A DNA stretch of 64,000 nucleotides from assembly GCA_963840665.1 (NCBI GenBank), contig CAWIZO010000008.1, forward strand, positions 744,001 to 808,000, given 5' to 3'. Below, piece by piece: positions 7,719-18,119 of this stretch. Numbering within the stretch: position 1 is the stretch's first letter; each line of letters starts with the position of its first letter. A model generated the notes under the pieces. The model did no database searches, was not told the DNA's origin, and saw nothing but the letters and a program-made list of their open reading frames with translations. Source of the DNA: DATFTE01 sp963840665. Lineage in GTDB: Bacteria; Acidobacteriota; Terriglobia; Terriglobales; Acidobacteriaceae. The position numbers and the translations under genes were made by a program.

Positions 7719-9332
7719 TTATTGGTTTTGCAGCAGAATGGGTTTGGCTCCAACTGGTACCGAAGCTCCCACGACGTTGTGACTGATGCCGGTTAGATCG
7801 AGATAATGAAGATATTGCGATCCCACCGACTGAGTTGACGTGGTGCAGCTTCCGTTAGAGCAGGTCTGCGAAGTATCCCAGATCGCCTCGGCCGCGTATC
7901 CGCCGCTCCGCGTATAGGTGCAGTTCCAGACCGTGCCATTCTGGACGCACTGGCCACCAGTCGTTGCACCCACGATCCAGTTCTCCACTTGCTGATAAGC
8001 CGTGCCCGAAGTGTTCAGGCCGGAAGTGGAATCCCACAAGCCTCCCCACGTACCGTTGTCGTAGGCATACCAGTAATAGCGAACCACTCCTTCGCTGTTC
8101 TGCAGCAGGTAGTGGCGGGCAACATAGGCGGCGTGCAGATCGGGGTCGGTGAAACCGTTTCCAGTCGTGCCTCCCCAACTGCCCTCAGTGCACCACAGCG
8201 GTTTGTTGCTTTGACCGTAAAGGGCGGTCTGCACTTTCAGGTTGTCCACAATCCCCACGATGTCTTCCGGCTGGGGATAGACGCCAGGGTTCTGCGACCA
8301 GCTGTATCCGTGGAACGAGATGATATCGGCGTACTGGCCACCGCCCGCGGCCAGATAGGGTCCCATCCAGTTAGCGACGCCGTTAATTCCTGTGGAGGGC
8401 GACGGGGTGGTGACTTGCGCCGTCGGATCGATCGACTTGATGATGCCATACGCATCGCTTGCCATTCGGACCAGCTGGGCATCATTGCCTTGCCAGTACG
8501 ACGTAATGGTCGGCTCGTTCCAGAGCTCGTAATACTTGATGCTGCCGGCTGCGTGCGTGACCAGCGCGGTCACAAAGTCTTTCCAATGCTGGTTGGTGCC
8601 GGTTCCATCGGCGTTCAGGTCATCCGGCGGAGCGCATGAGCCCGCATTGAAATTGACTCCGGTCCCACAGATGAGGCTGGGCTGCGATGAAGCCCATGTG
8701 GGAACCATACCGAACGTGTAAATGAGATCGACACCGTTCGACTGAGCTGCTGCCGTCCAGTTGTCGAGGACGTGAAAGTCATAGACGCCATCGGAAGTGT
8801 TCATCGTCGCCCAGTAGGTGCCCGTATCCCAGAGGCGCACGCTATTGATGGTGACGGTAGGCCAATCGGTTCGGCTGTGAAAGCTCATCGAGAATAGGCT
8901 GGCGGGAACGACGGGGCCCGACGAGTTCTTCTGGCTGACCGTAATCTTGCTGGTGGACTGAACGCCGCCACGGCTGGCGGTGATGGTGGCGCTGCCCAAG
9001 CCCACCGCTGTGACCAAGCCGGCGCTAGTCACTGTGGCGACGGCAGTGGAGGACGAGCTCCACGTCACGTGAGAAGTCACCGTGTGCATGTTGTTATCGG
9101 TGCCTTTGCCAGTGGCGGCCAGTTGCGAGGTTTGACCGGAAGTGAGCGTAGCTGTTCCCGGAGAAATCTGCATCGACAAGAGGCTGTAGTGGCCGTTGCC
9201 GCCCGATGTGGCGCGAAATCCGCTGGGATTGGTGCGGGGCTGGGTCTGCGCCGAGGCTGACTCGAAAGCCAGCATGAAACAAAGCACGCAGGCAACGGTG
9301 AAGAACGGTAAAGCATTCCGCTTGGGGGTCAC
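7719..9332 (-). CDS. Exported clan GH-A glycoside hydrolase with N-terminal Big_2 domain
   Basis: 537 residues from GTG 9332, chosen because AGGAGG lies six bases upstream and the product begins with a signal peptide (about residues 1-29, ASAQ). Residues about 50-134 form a bacterial Ig-like Big_2 domain (LTSGQTSQLAATG...VTSAGLVTAVGLGSATITA). Residues about 143-500 are a TIM-barrel hydrolase with the general acid Glu273 in WNEP and the probable nucleophile Glu383 in LWCTEGSWG. The layout resembles GH39/GH5-like endo-acting enzymes on plant or microbial polysaccharides. Paralogues lie at 11502-12824 and 21013-22350; only this copy has the Ig-like module, which probably helps adhesion. Substrate unknown. 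Confidence 0.82.
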   Translation of the reverse strand: MTPKRNALPFFTVACVLCFMLAFESASAQTQPRTNPSGFRATSGGNGHYSLLSMQISPGTATLTSGQTSQLAATGKGTDNNMHTVTSHVTWSSSSTAVATVTSAGLVTAVGLGSATITASRGGVQSTSKITVSQKNSSGPVVPASLFSMSFHSRTDWPTVTINSVRLWDTGTYWATMNTSDGVYDFHVLDNWTAAAQSNGVDLIYTFGMVPTWASSQPSLICGTGVNFNAGSCAPPDDLNADGTGTNQHWKDFVTALVTHAAGSIKYYELWNEPTITSYWQGNDAQLVRMASDAYGIIKSIDPTAQVTTPSPSTGINGVANWMGPYLAAGGGQYADIISFHGYSWSQNPGVYPQPEDIVGIVDNLKVQTALYGQSNKPLWCTEGSWGGTTGNGFTDPDLHAAYVARHYLLQNSEGVVRYYWYAYDNGTWGGLWDSTSGLNTSGTAYQQVENWIVGATTGGQCVQNGTVWNCTYTRSGGYAAEAIWDTSQTCSNGSCTTSTQSVGSQYLHYLDLTGISHNVVGASVPVGAKPILLQNQ

Positions 9333-9759
9333 GGACTTCCTCCTGATTTTGGCCAGAGGCTTTTGCTCAGCTGGAGAGTAAGCGGAGGACCGCCGGCGAG
9401 GAAGGTCACGAAAGGACAGTTGGACTATCGGCATCCGGGCTGCCCGAGCCGAGACTAGCGGAAAGCGGAGTCTGGCTGCTGGTAACCAGGATGGCTTCGA
9501 ATATGTGCGATCATTTTATTAATATCTTTAGGATATACACGCAGACTGAGTGCAGGCGGGCACTTGGCGCAGGCTTACGTACCGTCGAAGGCTACCTCTG
9601 ACACTCCCAAATCGAGCTATTGACACGCTTCGCCTCAAAGCTATGATTGAAACCCATCGGTGCGGTCCTCCAGTTGCCCGTGCGCAGCCGGGGCCCCGGA
9701 AACTTTTCAGGTTCTACTGAGTGCTGAATCTTCAGATCCCGTTCATCGCAGGAGCACGA
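9333..9759. other. Divergent intergenic region
   Basis: 427 bases between the minus-strand hydrolase and the plus-strand BNR protein gene. It contains the promoter described at 9620-9647 and an AT-rich stretch near 9508-9540. I see no further gene in it. Confidence 0.6.
9620..9647 (+). promoter_or_regulatory. Sigma-70-type promoter for the BNR-repeat gene
   Basis: TTGACA (9620-9625), a 16-base spacer and TATGAT (9642-9647) closely match a housekeeping promoter. The start codon at 9760 follows about 105 bases later. The paralogous gene at 14450 also has TTGACA upstream on its strand (14562-14567), but with a poorer -10. Confidence 0.7.
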
Positions 9760-11309
9760 ATGCCACGTTCGAACGCAGTCAGGATCACAGCTTGCCTGTT
9801 CGTACTATTCCTCGTCGCCGCCCTGAATCTTTGGGGACGCTATCCGTTCTACGTTCCCGACCAGGCCGAAAACGGAGAAGAGGAAATCCAGTTGGCGCCA
9901 CAGCGTATGCTGTCCGAGACGCCCACTTCGAAAATCGCCGCGCCTAAGAGTGGCGTATTTGGCGGAAACCCGTATTTGGTCGGCCCCATCATTACTCCCA
10001 CCACTACAGTGTCGGAGGCAGAAACCAGTATCGCGATCAATCCGTCGAACTCAGCAAACATGGTCGCGATCATCACCGACTACTCGCTCCGACCGGGGGG
10101 AATTTCGACCAATGGTGTGAGCAAATACGCAGTATCCAATGACTTCGGAGCGACGTGGACCGACAACTTCGTGCCCTTCTCTGCTGGCTACGGGTACACC
10201 AGCGACGGGGTGAAGTGGCTCGTAAACCGGGATCCCGGAGTTGCGATTGACTCCCAGGGTTATGTTTACTTTTCCGGTCTATACCTGAAACTGGCTCCTG
10301 GGCAATCTCACAGCAACATTACCTACAAGCGCGAGCATACGCCGGGCGGCGTGTACGTGTGTGCGGGACAGTTGCCAAACATCACCATGACCAATGCGAA
10401 TTGCAATCCGGTGTTTGCATACACTCTGTCGACCGGCAACACCAACGACGTGGATCGCGACTGGCTGTCGGTGGATGGCAACGCGACCTCGCCCTTCGCC
10501 GGGAACGTCTACACCACGTGGACTCACTACACCGGATGCGCCGGGTCGATTTGCGCCAACAAATTTATTGCATTTTCGCGTTCCACCGATCACGGCGTCA
10601 CATGGTCGCCGCTGATGCAGATCAACACCACCAGCCAGACCACGGTTGACTGGTCGATGGTCAACGTGGGCAGTGACGGTACGGTGTACGTCGTGTATCA
10701 ACTCTACTTCCAGAACAACAATCTGCGGCAGCACTGGCTGTCTACTTCGAGCGACGGCGGGGCTACCTTCAGCGCTCCGGTGGCGATGACGCCGCAGTTT
10801 CGCGACGTCGTCTTCAATACCAAGTACCGCAAGAACGCAGCGCCAAACGTCGTGATCAGCTCTGTGCCCGGCGCCGAGTACGTGTATGACGTTTTCGCTG
10901 AGACCACGGGCAGCGGCACCAGCATCGCGATGGCTCGCTCGAATCAACCTAAGGGCTTGGGAGGATTTACTTCGCCGGTGACGATGAACGATTCGCTGGC
11001 AGGACAACGGGAATATCCCGCGGCTGCGGTTGACGCCAACGGAACCCTGCATGTCGGCTGGCTCGATACCCGCAACTCGTCGGTCGTCAGCATGTATGAC
11101 GTGTATGCCACCTACACCAAGGATTTGGGCGTCACCTTCGCGACCAAACGCGAGGATCAACTCCTTCACTCCTTAACGGCAATAGCACATTCCTGGGCGA
11201 TTACTTTGGCATGACCGTGGAGCCCACGACCGGTATCGCTCATCCGACCTGGACAAACGGCGGCTACGGTCCGGGCCAACTGCAAACCACTACGCTCACA
11301 CCGCAGTAA
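9760..11309 (+). CDS. Exported BNR/sialidase-like propeller protein, frameshifted near the end
   Basis: Start ATG 9760 follows GCAGGAGCACGA. An N-terminal signal anchor (ACLFVLFLVAALNLWG) is followed by a propeller with Asp-box-like sequences such as SNDFGATWTDNF, SRSTDHGVTWSP and SSDGGATFSAP. The frame from 9760 ends at 11214, but comparison with the paralogue at 12890-14450 shows that the true ending, GDYFGMTVEP...LQTTTLTPQ, lies in another frame and stops at 11307-11309. Two extra A bases, at 11146-11148 and 11159-11160, account for the shift. Similar proteins are sialidase-like exo-glycosidases or glycan-binding propellers. The active-site Arg triad is not obvious, so the enzymatic role is uncertain. 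Confidence 0.75.
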
Positions 11310-11501
11310 GACTCGCTCTCGGCTTGTGTCCGGAAGAATATTGGCCTTTTGGACACAAGCCGATGCAATTTCCCGCCAGCTCGCCTACAATACCCCCGGT
11401 TTCCAAATACATTTCATCCGTACAACTTTGAGCTCTCGCCCGGGTTCACGAGGGTGGAACTTTGTGAACTCCGCGGTCGGACAACAAGGAAGGATCCACT
11501 C

Positions 11502-12824
11502 ATGGTTGATAAACAGACGGCGTCTCTGAGTTTGCTGCGACGCGCGGCAATGCTGCTTCTAGGTCTGGCAGGGCTGACTGCGGTGGCGATGGCGTCAGAA
11601 CCCGCTCCCCCGAGAAAGCCGATTCCGGCAACTTACTTCGGCTTGCATGCGCAGCGCATTGTGGTTCCACCGCGTCTGCAAATGGACCCCGCGCCCTTCC
11701 CCACCGTGCCTTTCGGCAGCTTTCGCCTATGGTCGATTCCTGACTGGTTTCAAATCAACGGACGTCCCGGCCAGGATTACAATTTCACCGCAATTGATCG
11801 CTTCGTAGATTTGGCGAAAGAGCATGACGTGAACGTCATGTTCACCGTCGGACATACGCCGCGCTGGGCATCCTCGGATCCGAATGATCAAGGTTGCGCC
11901 CCAGCCTTCAATCCAGGAGGTTGCGATCCTCCGAGTGATTTGAAGCGCGACGGCAGCGGCTCTGATCAGTACTTCCGCGATTTCATTACCGCCCTCGCCA
12001 AACACGAAAAGGGCCGGGTTAACAATTACGAAATGTGGAACGAACCGGGCGGCCGCAGGCAATGGACTGGAACCACTGAGCAACTGGTACGCATGACGAA
12101 AGACATGAACTCGATCGTCAAAGAGATCGATCGTTCCGCGCTCATTGTCAGTCCGGCCTACACCGGCGTGGGAAGAGATATCGCGTCGCGACTAGGAGAA
12201 TTTTTTAAAGCGGGGGGTGGTAACTACGTCGATGTTGTGGCTTTCCACGGATATATCTACCGGCGCCCTCCCGTGCCCGAAGAAATTGTCGATTACATCA
12301 AGAATATTCGCGAGGTGATGGAGAAAAACGGGGCGGGCGACAAGCCGCTGTGGGATACAGAAGCGAGTTGGGGACACAACCCCGACTATCCCGATCCCGA
12401 TATGCAGGCGGCGTTCCTGGCTCGCATGTATTTGCTGCAATGGTCGCTGGGAGTGGAACGCTACTATTGGTGGACCTGGAGCCACTATCCTTCGGGCACG
12501 CTGTGGGACTACGAAGCTCGGTCGCTCACCAAGGCAGGCATAGCCTATAAGCAGGTTTACGATTGGATGGTGGGGGCTACGCAGACGGAGGGATGCCGGG
12601 AAAAGAGTTCAGTCTGGACTTGCGGCTTCACCCGTAGCGGCGGTTACAAGGCGCAAGCGGTATGGGATTCATCAGCGGATGCGGGCAAAACCAAGTCTTA
12701 TTCCGCGCCAGCGGAATTCACGCGCTACCGGGATTTGGACGGCAACGAAAACGACATTCCGAAGAACCGGTCGGTTTCGATCGGGGCAAAGCCGATTTTG
12801 CTGGAGACAGGAGCGCCTCAGTAA
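11502..12824 (+). CDS. Exported clan GH-A glycoside hydrolase
   Basis: 440 residues from ATG 11502, chosen for the AAGGAAGG ribosome binding site and because it gives a signal peptide (about residues 10-32). The barrel keeps the general acid Glu181 (MWNEP) and the nucleophile candidate Glu287 (LWDTEASWG). It also has HTPRWASS, VVAFHGY and the C-terminal CGFTRSGGYKAQAVWDSS shared with the two paralogues. It is the most divergent of the three copies and has no Ig-like domain. It is transcribed toward the minus-strand BNR gene and shares a terminator with it. It probably cleaves an extracellular polysaccharide; the bond is unknown. Confidence 0.82.
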   Translation: MVDKQTASLSLLRRAAMLLLGLAGLTAVAMASEPAPPRKPIPATYFGLHAQRIVVPPRLQMDPAPFPTVPFGSFRLWSIPDWFQINGRPGQDYNFTAIDRFVDLAKEHDVNVMFTVGHTPRWASSDPNDQGCAPAFNPGGCDPPSDLKRDGSGSDQYFRDFITALAKHEKGRVNNYEMWNEPGGRRQWTGTTEQLVRMTKDMNSIVKEIDRSALIVSPAYTGVGRDIASRLGEFFKAGGGNYVDVVAFHGYIYRRPPVPEEIVDYIKNIREVMEKNGAGDKPLWDTEASWGHNPDYPDPDMQAAFLARMYLLQWSLGVERYYWWTWSHYPSGTLWDYEARSLTKAGIAYKQVYDWMVGATQTEGCREKSSVWTCGFTRSGGYKAQAVWDSSADAGKTKSYSAPAEFTRYRDLDGNENDIPKNRSVSIGAKPILLETGAPQ

Positions 12825-12846
12825 ACTTTGCGCAAATGCAAAGAAC

Positions 12847-12878
12847 AATGGGAGGGCATCGGCCCTCCCATTTTCTTT
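12847..12878. terminator. Bidirectional rho-independent terminator
   Basis: AATGGGAGGGC (12847-12857) and GCCCTCCCATT (12862-12872) form a perfect 11-bp stem around the loop ATCG. It is followed by TTCTTT and preceded by A-rich sequence. It lies between the convergent genes ending at 12824 and 12890. Confidence 0.9.
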
Positions 12879-12889
12879 GACGTCGTTTG

Positions 12890-14450
12890 TTACTGCGGCG
12901 TGAGCGTGGTCGTCTGCAGGAACCCGTTTGCCAATCCCGCATTACTCCAAACCGCATGAGCCACTCCGGTTGACGGTTCCACCGTAATCCCGAAGAAGTC
13001 GCCGATGAAGCTGGTGTTCCCGTTCATCAAAGCAGGAGTCACGCGCGCATTGGGGGCCCAACTGGCGCCGTTGTTCTTGGAGTAGGTGCCGTAAACATCG
13101 TACATCTCGACCGTCGATGAGTTGCGGGTATCCTCCCAGATGGTGTGAACGGTGCCGTTGCCGTCGACGGCGGCGGCAACATATTGCCGTTGGCCCGCGG
13201 TGGAATCGTTGATGACGACCGGAGTCGTGAATCCGCCCAATCCTTTGGGCTGAACCGACTTCGCGACTGCGATATCCGTTCCCTTGCTCACTTGCTCAGC
13301 CCATGCGTCGTAAACATACTCGCTGCCCGACACTGGACTGACGACCACGTTCGGCGCACTATTCTCACGGTAAGTGGTGCTGAAGACTACATTGCGAAAT
13401 TGCGGCGTCATCGCCACCGGAGTGCTGAAGGTTAGTCCGCCGTCGGTCGAAGTCGTCAGGAAGTGTTGCCGCATATTGTTGGTCATGTAGTAATACTGAT
13501 AAGCGACGTAAACCGTGCCATCGTTCCCCACCGTCACCATCGACCAATCCACAATCGTATGTTGCGGGGCACTGACCTGAAGGAGCGGAGACCAGGTGAC
13601 TCCGTGATCGGTGGAACGCGAGAACGCGATGAACTTTGCCTGGCAGGTGGTTAGTGTGCAGCCAGTGTAATGCGTCCACACTGCGTAGACATTTCCGGAA
13701 TATTGCGAAGTGCTGGCGTCGACGGCAATCCAATCGCGGTCGACGGAGGTGGTGTTGCCGGTGGACTTGGTGTAGGTGAACACGGGATTGCAATTGGCAG
13801 CAGTCAGCGTCACCGAAGGCAGCTTGCCCGCGCATACGTAAACTCCACCCGGATACGTCTGGACCGTGAAATCAAGTTTTGACGAAGCGGTCGATGGCTG
13901 TTGATCCGGGAGCTAGTTTCAAATACAGCCCGGAGAAGAACACATTGCCTTGCAGATCGATGGCGATTCCCGGATCGCGATCGACTAGCCAGCTCACGCC
14001 ATCGCTAGTTGTGCCATAGGAGTTCAAGGAAGGCACAAACTGTTCCGTCCAGGTTTGGCCACCGTCGTTTGAAATTACGTACTTGCTGACTCCGTTGCTC
14101 AGATCGCCGCCAGGGCGCATGGAGTAGTCGGTGATCAGCGCGACCAGGTTTGACGAATTCAGAGGATTGATCGCAATGTTGGTCTCGGCCTCGGGAACAG
14201 TGGTGGTGGGATTCACGATGGGCCCAACCAGATAAGGATTGCCGCCGAACGTGGCGGGCCTGGGTGCCGGCGGATTCTGAATCGCCTGCAGACCGGAAGA
14301 AATCCGTTGCGGGGCCAAGCGGATTTCGTCGTCGCCATTTTCCACCGCGTCGGCGTCGAAGAAGGGGCGCCATCCCCAAAGGTTGAGGCTCGCCAGAGCG
14401 AACAAAACACACAAAGAAATCAGAACTCTGCCTGCGATCGCGGGACGCAT
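12890..14450 (-). CDS. Exported BNR/sialidase-like propeller protein, paralogue, one frameshift
   Basis: The N-terminal part (14450 down to about 13900) has a signal anchor (LISLCVLFALASLNLWGW) and the block FGGNPYLVGPIVNPTTTVPEAETNIAINP. The C-terminal part (about 13897 down to 12890) continues in another frame from SSKLDFTVQTYPGGVYVCAG to LQTTTLTPQ. The two halves align end to end with the gene at 9760-11309, so this is one gene with an indel near 13899-13903. Asp-box-like repeats SNDGGQTWTEQF, SRSTDHGVTWSP and STDGGLTFSTP are visible. The same caution about function applies as for its paralogue. Confidence 0.75.
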
Positions 14451-14534
14451 GACAACTCCTTACGATTGATCTTGGGGGGACTTCTAAACAAAGTGGACAA
14501 ACGAACGCGGCGAACCCCAACTGGTGAACGCTTA

Positions 14535-14567
14535 CCCGATGGTCTATCGGGCTGAAAGACTTGTCAA
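14535..14567 (-). promoter_or_regulatory. Possible promoter/operator of the minus-strand BNR gene
   Basis: On the minus strand TTGACA (14567-14562) could serve as -35. The -10 region overlaps the dyad CCCGAT (14535-14540) GGTCT ATCGGG (14546-14551), which could be an operator. The -10 match is poor. Confidence 0.35.
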
Positions 14568-14641
14568 TAGAGCCTTTTGGGTGTGTGCAAGAAGTTGCAC
14601 AGTGATGACTCGGCGTTCTAAGAAGAGGCATTTTTAGGCAC

Positions 14642-16063
14642 CTACGGCCTGACTACAAAATTTGCATTGCTCAGTAATGTTCCAGCTGCAGTGGTTGCAG
14701 AGATCCGTCCTGATGTCGCGCCGCTCGGAACTGTCGCTGTGATTTGAGTTGCGGAAACCACCGTGAATGTCGCTGGACTTCCATTAAAACTCACGGCGGT
14801 TGTGCCGGTGAGGTTCGTACCGAGAAGGTTGATCTGAGAACCGGCCTTGGCGGAATTCGGGTTGGCGATGATGAAAGACGGAAGTCCCAAGTCTAACTTG
14901 AAAATTGTGCCTTGATTCGACGGTCCGCCGTAATAAGTTGTTCCATAAAGGCTGCCATCGGTCGCTTGCGTAAGGGTCACCATATACTGCCCAAACGAAC
15001 TGTCTCCCGAGGGAAAGCTGACGACATTGCTGGTTTGCCCTTGCAACGTGGACTTGAAGATCGTGCCGCAGCCGATCGAGCAACTCGTCGATGAACCCCC
15101 AAGAGCCGCCGCACCGTAAAGATTCCCGTCCGAGGCCTGCAACAGTGCGGTGGGGGCGTCGGCAACCAGAGTGTGCAACTTGGCGATGGTGCGAAAATGC
15201 CCCTGCAGTGTGCCCGCGAACAAAGTCCCGCAACCTGGAGAATCGGGGCAATTGAAGGGACCTCCGGTCATCGCAGCCCCGTACAGGTTTCCATCGAGAC
15301 CTTGGAGCAGCGCAATCGGAAAGGCCCCGTTATATCCAGTAAAACTGACGAGGCTGGTCAATCCAGACGAATTGAATCGAAACACCGTTCCACAAGCAAA
15401 GAGACAGCTTCCAGTGCCGCCTTCCGTCGTAAGGCCATAGATGTTTCCATCGGAAGCGTAGAGCAAACGGATAGGTCCTGAGCCGTTGCTGTATTGGAAA
15501 TTCACCAGATTGGCGAGAGTCCCTGTAGTCGTAAGGCTAAATAGATTGCCGTTTCCATTCGGGTCTCCCAAGCCGGTTCCGCCATACAGTGTGCCGCTAG
15601 GCGCCTGGATGAGTGGGACCAGGGGCGTGCATCCGGCGCTACCGCCGAACTCCGCCAGCACGGTTAGCGTGCCTTGCGGCGTCAACTGGAAAGCGTTGCC
15701 GCAACCGCTCACATTGTAGTCACTCGTTGTGCCGTAGAAGTTGCCATCGGCGCCGAGAAGCAGCCCCGCGTACGGGTACTTATCCTTTGCGCTGGAGTTG
15801 TAGCTTACTAAGGTCGTCAAAGTGCCGTTGCTGGTCACGCGAAAGACGGTGCCTCCGCCGCCCGAGCCGCCGAACTGCGTCACACCATAGAGGTAGCCAT
15901 CCAACCCTTGGACGAGCGAGCCGGCAGGATTGGCGCCATTCGTATCGTCAAAGTTCACCAACGTGGTTAGCGTCTGGGCGGAAGCAAGATGATTGGTGAG
16001 CACGACCAAGGACAGAACCGATAGGCAACTCCTGGAGATTAGGCGAAGCAACGAGGACGACAT
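14642..16063 (-). CDS. Exported GloVer-repeat (TIGR03803) protein with C-terminal IPT/TIG domain
   Basis: 473 residues from ATG 16063 (AAGGAG five bases upstream), with a signal peptide ending in ASAQ. About seven repeats of the form LxxGxDGxLYGxTxxGG...GTxFxxxxxGxLTTLxxF fill residues 30-385; this is the Gloeo_Verruco repeat, expected to form a beta-propeller. The last 80 residues (PNSAKAGSQINLLGTNLTG...SFNGSPATFTVVSATQITATVP) are an IPT/TIG immunoglobulin-like domain. No catalytic residues are apparent. It is probably an extracellular or outer-surface binding protein. It is in tandem with two HAF genes and is a paralogue of 18120-19631. Confidence 0.85.
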   Translation of the reverse strand: MSSSLLRLISRSCLSVLSLVVLTNHLASAQTLTTLVNFDDTNGANPAGSLVQGLDGYLYGVTQFGGSGGGGTVFRVTSNGTLTTLVSYNSSAKDKYPYAGLLLGADGNFYGTTSDYNVSGCGNAFQLTPQGTLTVLAEFGGSAGCTPLVPLIQAPSGTLYGGTGLGDPNGNGNLFSLTTTGTLANLVNFQYSNGSGPIRLLYASDGNIYGLTTEGGTGSCLFACGTVFRFNSSGLTSLVSFTGYNGAFPIALLQGLDGNLYGAAMTGGPFNCPDSPGCGTLFAGTLQGHFRTIAKLHTLVADAPTALLQASDGNLYGAAALGGSSTSCSIGCGTIFKSTLQGQTSNVVSFPSGDSSFGQYMVTLTQATDGSLYGTTYYGGPSNQGTIFKLDLGLPSFIIANPNSAKAGSQINLLGTNLTGTTAVSFNGSPATFTVVSATQITATVPSGATSGRISATTAAGTLLSNANFVVRP

Positions 16064-16080
16064 AGCAACTCCTTCCGCGG

Positions 16081-16942
16081 TTATGGCGTCCACATAAATC
16101 CGTGGCTGGCGATATAGGTCCCTTGTGTGTGCACTGTGTAAGAGCCCACCACCACTCCCAAGGAATTGATGCCACTGCCAAACGTGTATATGGAACCCGG
16201 AACCTTCAATTCGTGATGTTTCGTCTGTCCCTGATTCAAGATGAAGGCGCCGGCGTCGTCGTAGCCCACAATCTCTCCGCTGTCGTTAATGCCGTTGGCA
16301 CTGGAATTTTGGGAACCGGGGATTTCGATCTTCACATACGCTCCCTGCGTCAGCGCCCACCCAGCCACAACGAAGCTCGCAAGACCATAGTATCCCCCGA
16401 CGATGTCACCAAGGTCGTTGATGCCAAATGCAAGGACACCGTCGTTATCCGTCAGCGGAGGCTTGATGTCGGTATAAACTCCGTTAGTCAACAGAAACGC
16501 GTGAACGTCAGCAAGTCCTGCATAACCGACAATCTGTCCGGAATTATTGATCCCGGTTGCAACCGTCGTCGTCGCGCCCGGGTACTGAATATCAGTAAAG
16601 GTCTGACCATCGAACACAAATCCCTTTGTATGTTGACAGTCTTCAATACAGTAGAACCCCACAATCTGCCCTAAATCATTGACGCCGTACAAAGTGGTGC
16701 TTACGGCTCCCGGGACGTCAATAGTCGTAAACACTCCGCCGCTTAACAAAAAGCCCTGCCTAGGACCGCTCGCAGTAATGGAATAGAGTCCAACGATGTC
16801 ACCTGCGCTGTTGATTGCCAAGGGTACAGTTTGTCCGGCCCCGGGCACATCAATCCTGGTGAACGTGCCCGCAAGTGGCAGAGGCTCCCGCCAGAGTCAC
16901 ACCGACTATTACGGAGATGGCAAACAACCATTGGCTTTTCAT
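16081..16942 (-). CDS. Exported HAF-repeat protein, frameshifted after the signal peptide
   Basis: The start ATG 16942 gives the signal sequence MKSQWLFAISVIVGVTLAG, and the mature part then lies in the next frame (GTFTRIDVPGAGQ). One extra base in the CCC at 16868-16870 explains the break; the downstream frame is open to 16081. The mature protein consists of about six HAF repeats of the type GINDLGxIVGxY and FTxIxxPGA, spaced about 45 residues apart, a motif of exported proteins of unknown function. Its stop lies 17 bases before the GloVer gene start and its start 30 bases after the other HAF gene, so the three are likely co-transcribed. Confidence 0.75.
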
Positions 16943-16972
16943 CGCTTGAATCTCGCTCCTGGTTTCGCAGAC

Positions 16973-17833
16973 TCACGGCATCCACATAAATCCGTGGTTG
17001 GCAAAGAGGCGGCCCGACAGGGCGTTGTACGCGCCCACCACCTGTCCGAGTGAGTTGATGCCGCCGGCTTGGGTATACACCGCACCGGGAACTCGTAACT
17101 CCTGGTGCATCATTGCGCCCTTGTTCTTGAGATAAACGCCCCTGTCATCCTGGCCCACAATCGCGCCGCTATCGTTGATGCCATAAGCGCAAGAGCTTCC
17201 CGAGTCCGGCAGGATTATCTTCTCGAATATTCCCTGTGTCAGTTCCCACCCGACAAAACGGAACAGCCCTTTGCTGGCTTGGTAACATCCGACGACGTCG
17301 CCGAAGTCGTTGATGCCATTGGCCCAGACACCGTCGAAATCAGTTTCCGGGGGATCGATTTTGGTGTAAACGCCATTGGTCAGCAGAAACGCGTGAAGGA
17401 AACCCATACTGGTGTAAGAACCAACGATTTGTCCAGCATTATTGATCCCATGGGCGATCGAGGAGAGTGAGCCCGGATACTGAATATCCGTATAAGTCTG
17501 TCCATCGAAAAGGAATCCCCTATGGTGCCCGAATGCGATTTGATAATAGCCGACGATTTGTCCCTGATCGTTGATTCCGAGTGGAATGGTGAAGCTCGCT
17601 CCGGGAACACTTATGGCCGTGAACTGGCCGCCGCTGTACAAAAAACCCTGAAAATTACTGGTCTGCGTCTGAGCATAAAAACCAACGATATCTCCGGCAC
17701 TGTTGATTGCTGTCGGAGAGGTGCCGGCCACTCCCGGCATGTCGATTTTGGTGAAGGTCCCTGCGGCTGCGGATGTTGCGGCTAGCGCAACCACCATGGT
17801 CAGGAACGCACCGAGGCGGGATTGGTTTTTCAT
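16973..17833 (-). CDS. Exported HAF-repeat protein
   Basis: 286 residues with a signal peptide (MKNQSRLGAFLTMVVALAATSAAAG) followed directly by FTKIDMPGVAGTSPTAINS. HAF-type repeats are seen as AINSAGDIVGFY, GINDQGQIVGYY, GINNAGQIVGSY, GINDFGDVVGCY, GINDSGAIVGQD and GINSLGQVVGAY. It is intact, in contrast to the neighbouring copy at 16081-16942, with which it shares the ending NHGFMWMP/SHGFMWTP. The tandem pair looks like a local duplication. Function unknown; an extracellular structural or binding role is inferred from the signal peptide and repeats. Confidence 0.85.
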   Translation of the reverse strand: MKNQSRLGAFLTMVVALAATSAAAGTFTKIDMPGVAGTSPTAINSAGDIVGFYAQTQTSNFQGFLYSGGQFTAISVPGASFTIPLGINDQGQIVGYYQIAFGHHRGFLFDGQTYTDIQYPGSLSSIAHGINNAGQIVGSYTSMGFLHAFLLTNGVYTKIDPPETDFDGVWANGINDFGDVVGCYQASKGLFRFVGWELTQGIFEKIILPDSGSSCAYGINDSGAIVGQDDRGVYLKNKGAMMHQELRVPGAVYTQAGGINSLGQVVGAYNALSGRLFANHGFMWMP

Positions 17834-18119
17834 CTCTGTTTTCCTTTTCGCTTGCCGTTAGCGGGGCGAATTGTTTGGCAATTGAGCCACGAAACCATTC
17901 GGCTTGCCTTTGCTCAGCTTCCCATAGGCGTAGGTTCCCGCGATTGGTCTCCGTACGAAATCGGATCAGGCGTCACGAACTCTGCTCGAATCGCGAGTCT
18001 TTGTCAATTGGGAGAAAAGACTCTTCTAAGAAACGCGGCTGCGTCTGCAGAACCGGACTCCACTTTCTCTTGCCGAAACATCGCAATAGCACTATCGACT
18101 CTGCAAACAGAAGCCTCGA

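Noticed and set aside
10279..11169. Long minus-strand frame opposite the BNR gene
   Set aside because: It mirrors the coding strand of a gene with a paralogue, and no domain is recognisable.
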